From Candidatus Fermentibacterota bacterium (lineage in GTDB: Bacteria > Fermentibacterota > Fermentibacteria > Fermentibacterales > Fermentibacteraceae): a stretch of DNA of 15,577 nt. The stretch covers positions 1 to 15,577 of the forward strand of contig JAAYTY010000139.1 in assembly GCA_012523605.1 (NCBI GenBank), read 5' to 3'. The notes under the pieces are model-generated. The model made no database searches. It saw only the letters and a list, made by a program, of their open reading frames with translations, and was not told the DNA's origin. Both the position numbers and the translations under genes were made by a program. This document shows positions 14,555-15,577 of this stretch, piece after piece (the stretch's first letter is position 1; every line of letters starts with the position of its first letter).

Positions 14555-15577
14555 CTATCTCAGGACGACGCAGGAGCTGCCGGCGCTTCCCAGAGGCGTT
14601 TCGAGCCTCAGGAGGTACATGCCGCTCCCGACCGGATTGCCGTTGGAATCGAGACCGTTCCAGACGGCGCTGTGCATTCCGGCCGGGATGTCACCGGAGG
14701 CCAGCGTGGCGACCATTCTCCCGGAGAGGTCGAAGACCGAGAGGCGGGAGAACCCGCCGCCCGGCACGGAATAGGAGATCTGCGTGCTGGCCGCGAACGG
14801 GTTGGGCGCGGCGTTGCCCAGCCAGACTGCCTGCGCGACCCCCGAGGAGCCGCCGCCTATGCCCGTTCCCGGGTTTGCGGTTCCGCGGTAGGGAGCCCTG
14901 TTGTGATAGGTCGCGGTGATGGTCACCCAAGCCGAAGGCGATGGAAGCGCCGGAATGTCGAGACTCGCAATGCCGGATGCGTTCGTGTAGGCCCCGTCGA
15001 GATACGTCGTGTCCTGGACGGCGCCCACCAGCGCGCCTTCGACAGGCGAGCCGCCGGAGGTCACGGTGACATTGAACACTCCCGGGGAGATGCTCGAGGA
15101 ATGCGAGCCCACGAGCGCGGGGAGCGGCGAAGTGGTGCAGTCTATGTCCATCTCGGGGCACCCGAATACCATGTGCATGTTGTTGTTGCTGGCGGCTCCG
15201 CCCTCGCCGTAGAACTCCACGACCTTCAGCTTGCCGTAGTCCACCGCGGCGCCCATGTGCCAGATGTTCTGTTCGAAGTAGCCGCGGAAGGTGTACTCGG
15301 CAAGGGAGTCGGTCTGGCCCACGGGGCTAGCGGTCGTGGCGCCCATGAATCCCACGGCGCCTTTCGGCGTCGAGGGCGAGCCCTCGTTCATCCAGGCCTC
15401 GGCGAAGCAGTAGGCGCTCGTGAAGGCCCCGTTGTAGCATGCTATCGAGTTGATCCAGGGCATCTTGCGGCCGTTGGTCAGAGCGGCGACATTCGAGTTG
15501 GAGAAACCGGAGGTGACCCAGTACTGGGTGTCGCCGTGTCCGATGTAGCTGATGAGGGACGTTCCCTCGTTGACGCT
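14555..15577 (-). CDS. Gingipain-type cysteine peptidase (family C25) with C-terminal FlgD-like / type IX sorting domain, partial at the right edge
   Basis: Only the C-terminal 340 residues are in the window; the frame is open to the edge and the start lies beyond. Counting from the edge, residues 11-16 read YIGHGD and 46-50 read ACYNG. These match the catalytic His and Cys of gingipains, and their spacing of 33 residues equals that of RgpB (H211 and C244). The peptidase core continues to about 120, followed by an Ig-like beta domain at about 125-210. A glycine-rich linker (NPGTGIGGGSSG) leads to a final domain of about 85 residues starting APNPFAASTQISYSVPGGG and containing LSVFDLSGRMV, GMHSAVWNG and SGMYLLRLE. 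This last domain is the FlgD-like or type A sorting fold that directs proteins through type IX secretion in Bacteroidetes. A secreted or cell-surface protease is the likely role. The stop TAG is followed by a terminator. Confidence 0.9.
   Translation of the reverse strand, partial: SVNEGTSLISYIGHGDTQYWVTSGFSNSNVAALTNGRKMPWINSIACYNGAFTSAYCFAEAWMNEGSPSTPKGAVGFMGATTASPVGQTDSLAEYTFRGYFEQNIWHMGAAVDYGKLKVVEFYGEGGAASNNNMHMVFGCPEMDIDCTTSPLPALVGSHSSSISPGVFNVTVTSGGSPVEGALVGAVQDTTYLDGAYTNASGIASLDIPALPSPSAWVTITATYHNRAPYRGTANPGTGIGGGSSGVAQAVWLGNAAPNPFAASTQISYSVPGGGFSRLSVFDLSGRMVATLASGDIPAGMHSAVWNGLDSNGNPVGSGMYLLRLETPLGSAGSSCVVLR

Noticed and set aside
1..15577. CRISPR array, tRNA or rRNA genes, insertion sequences, prophage or plasmid functions
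   Set aside because: No direct repeat-spacer pattern, no tRNA-like folds or CCA ends, no transposase or integrase; base composition looks even across the window.

Overview
This is a GC-rich, gene-dense bacterial chromosome segment with the envelope gene set of a diderm (Gram-negative-type) bacterium: lipid A synthesis, outer-membrane protein assembly and lipoprotein export. Three traits together suggest the Fibrobacteres-Chlorobi-Bacteroidetes (FCB) superphylum or one of its candidate phyla: a fused LpxC-FabZ protein, a gingipain-type (C25) peptidase, and a C-terminal domain of the FlgD-like/type IX sorting kind. The genus and phylum cannot be fixed from the sequence; a Fermentibacterota-like lineage is only a guess.

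Layout. Positions 1-12123 hold nine genes on the minus strand, in transcription order prfB (release factor 2), lysS (lysyl-tRNA synthetase), lolC/E-type permease, lolD, clpC, bamA, skp/ompH, lpxD and lpxC-fabZ (running off the left edge). Most junctions overlap by 4 to 17 bases. The only real gaps are lolD-clpC (109 bases) and bamA-skp (43 bases), so this looks like one long operon, possibly with an internal promoter before clpC. Positions 12279-13718 hold the one plus-strand gene, a divergent serine hydroxymethyltransferase-family enzyme, divergent from prfB across 155 bases with candidate promoters in both directions. A strong hairpin at 13735-13760 separates it from convergent rpsD (ribosomal protein S4, minus strand, 13779-14393). 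Upstream of rpsD are its leader, a good sigma70-like promoter, and the terminator of the last gene, a C25 cysteine peptidase that enters from the right edge (14555-15577, minus strand).

How the genes work together. LpxC and LpxD are steps two and three of lipid A synthesis, and FabZ makes the unsaturated acyl chain precursors. Skp escorts outer-membrane proteins to BamA, which inserts them. LolC/E and LolD extract lipoproteins, including Bam lipoproteins in well-studied species, from the inner membrane. prfB and lysS supply translation, and clpC supplies ATP-dependent protein unfolding.

The clearest non-obvious element is a programmed +1 frameshift in prfB. The gene starts at 12123, runs 23 codons to a CTT TGA C site preceded by a Shine-Dalgarno-like element, and shifts frame to give a 365-residue protein. 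A naive ORF call gives a wrong N-terminus. No gene-free stretch exceeds 300 bases. I saw no tRNA, rRNA, CRISPR array, insertion sequence or phage gene. I did not find a convincing wholly new system; the most open questions are the altered SHMT-like enzyme and the coupling of clpC to the envelope genes.
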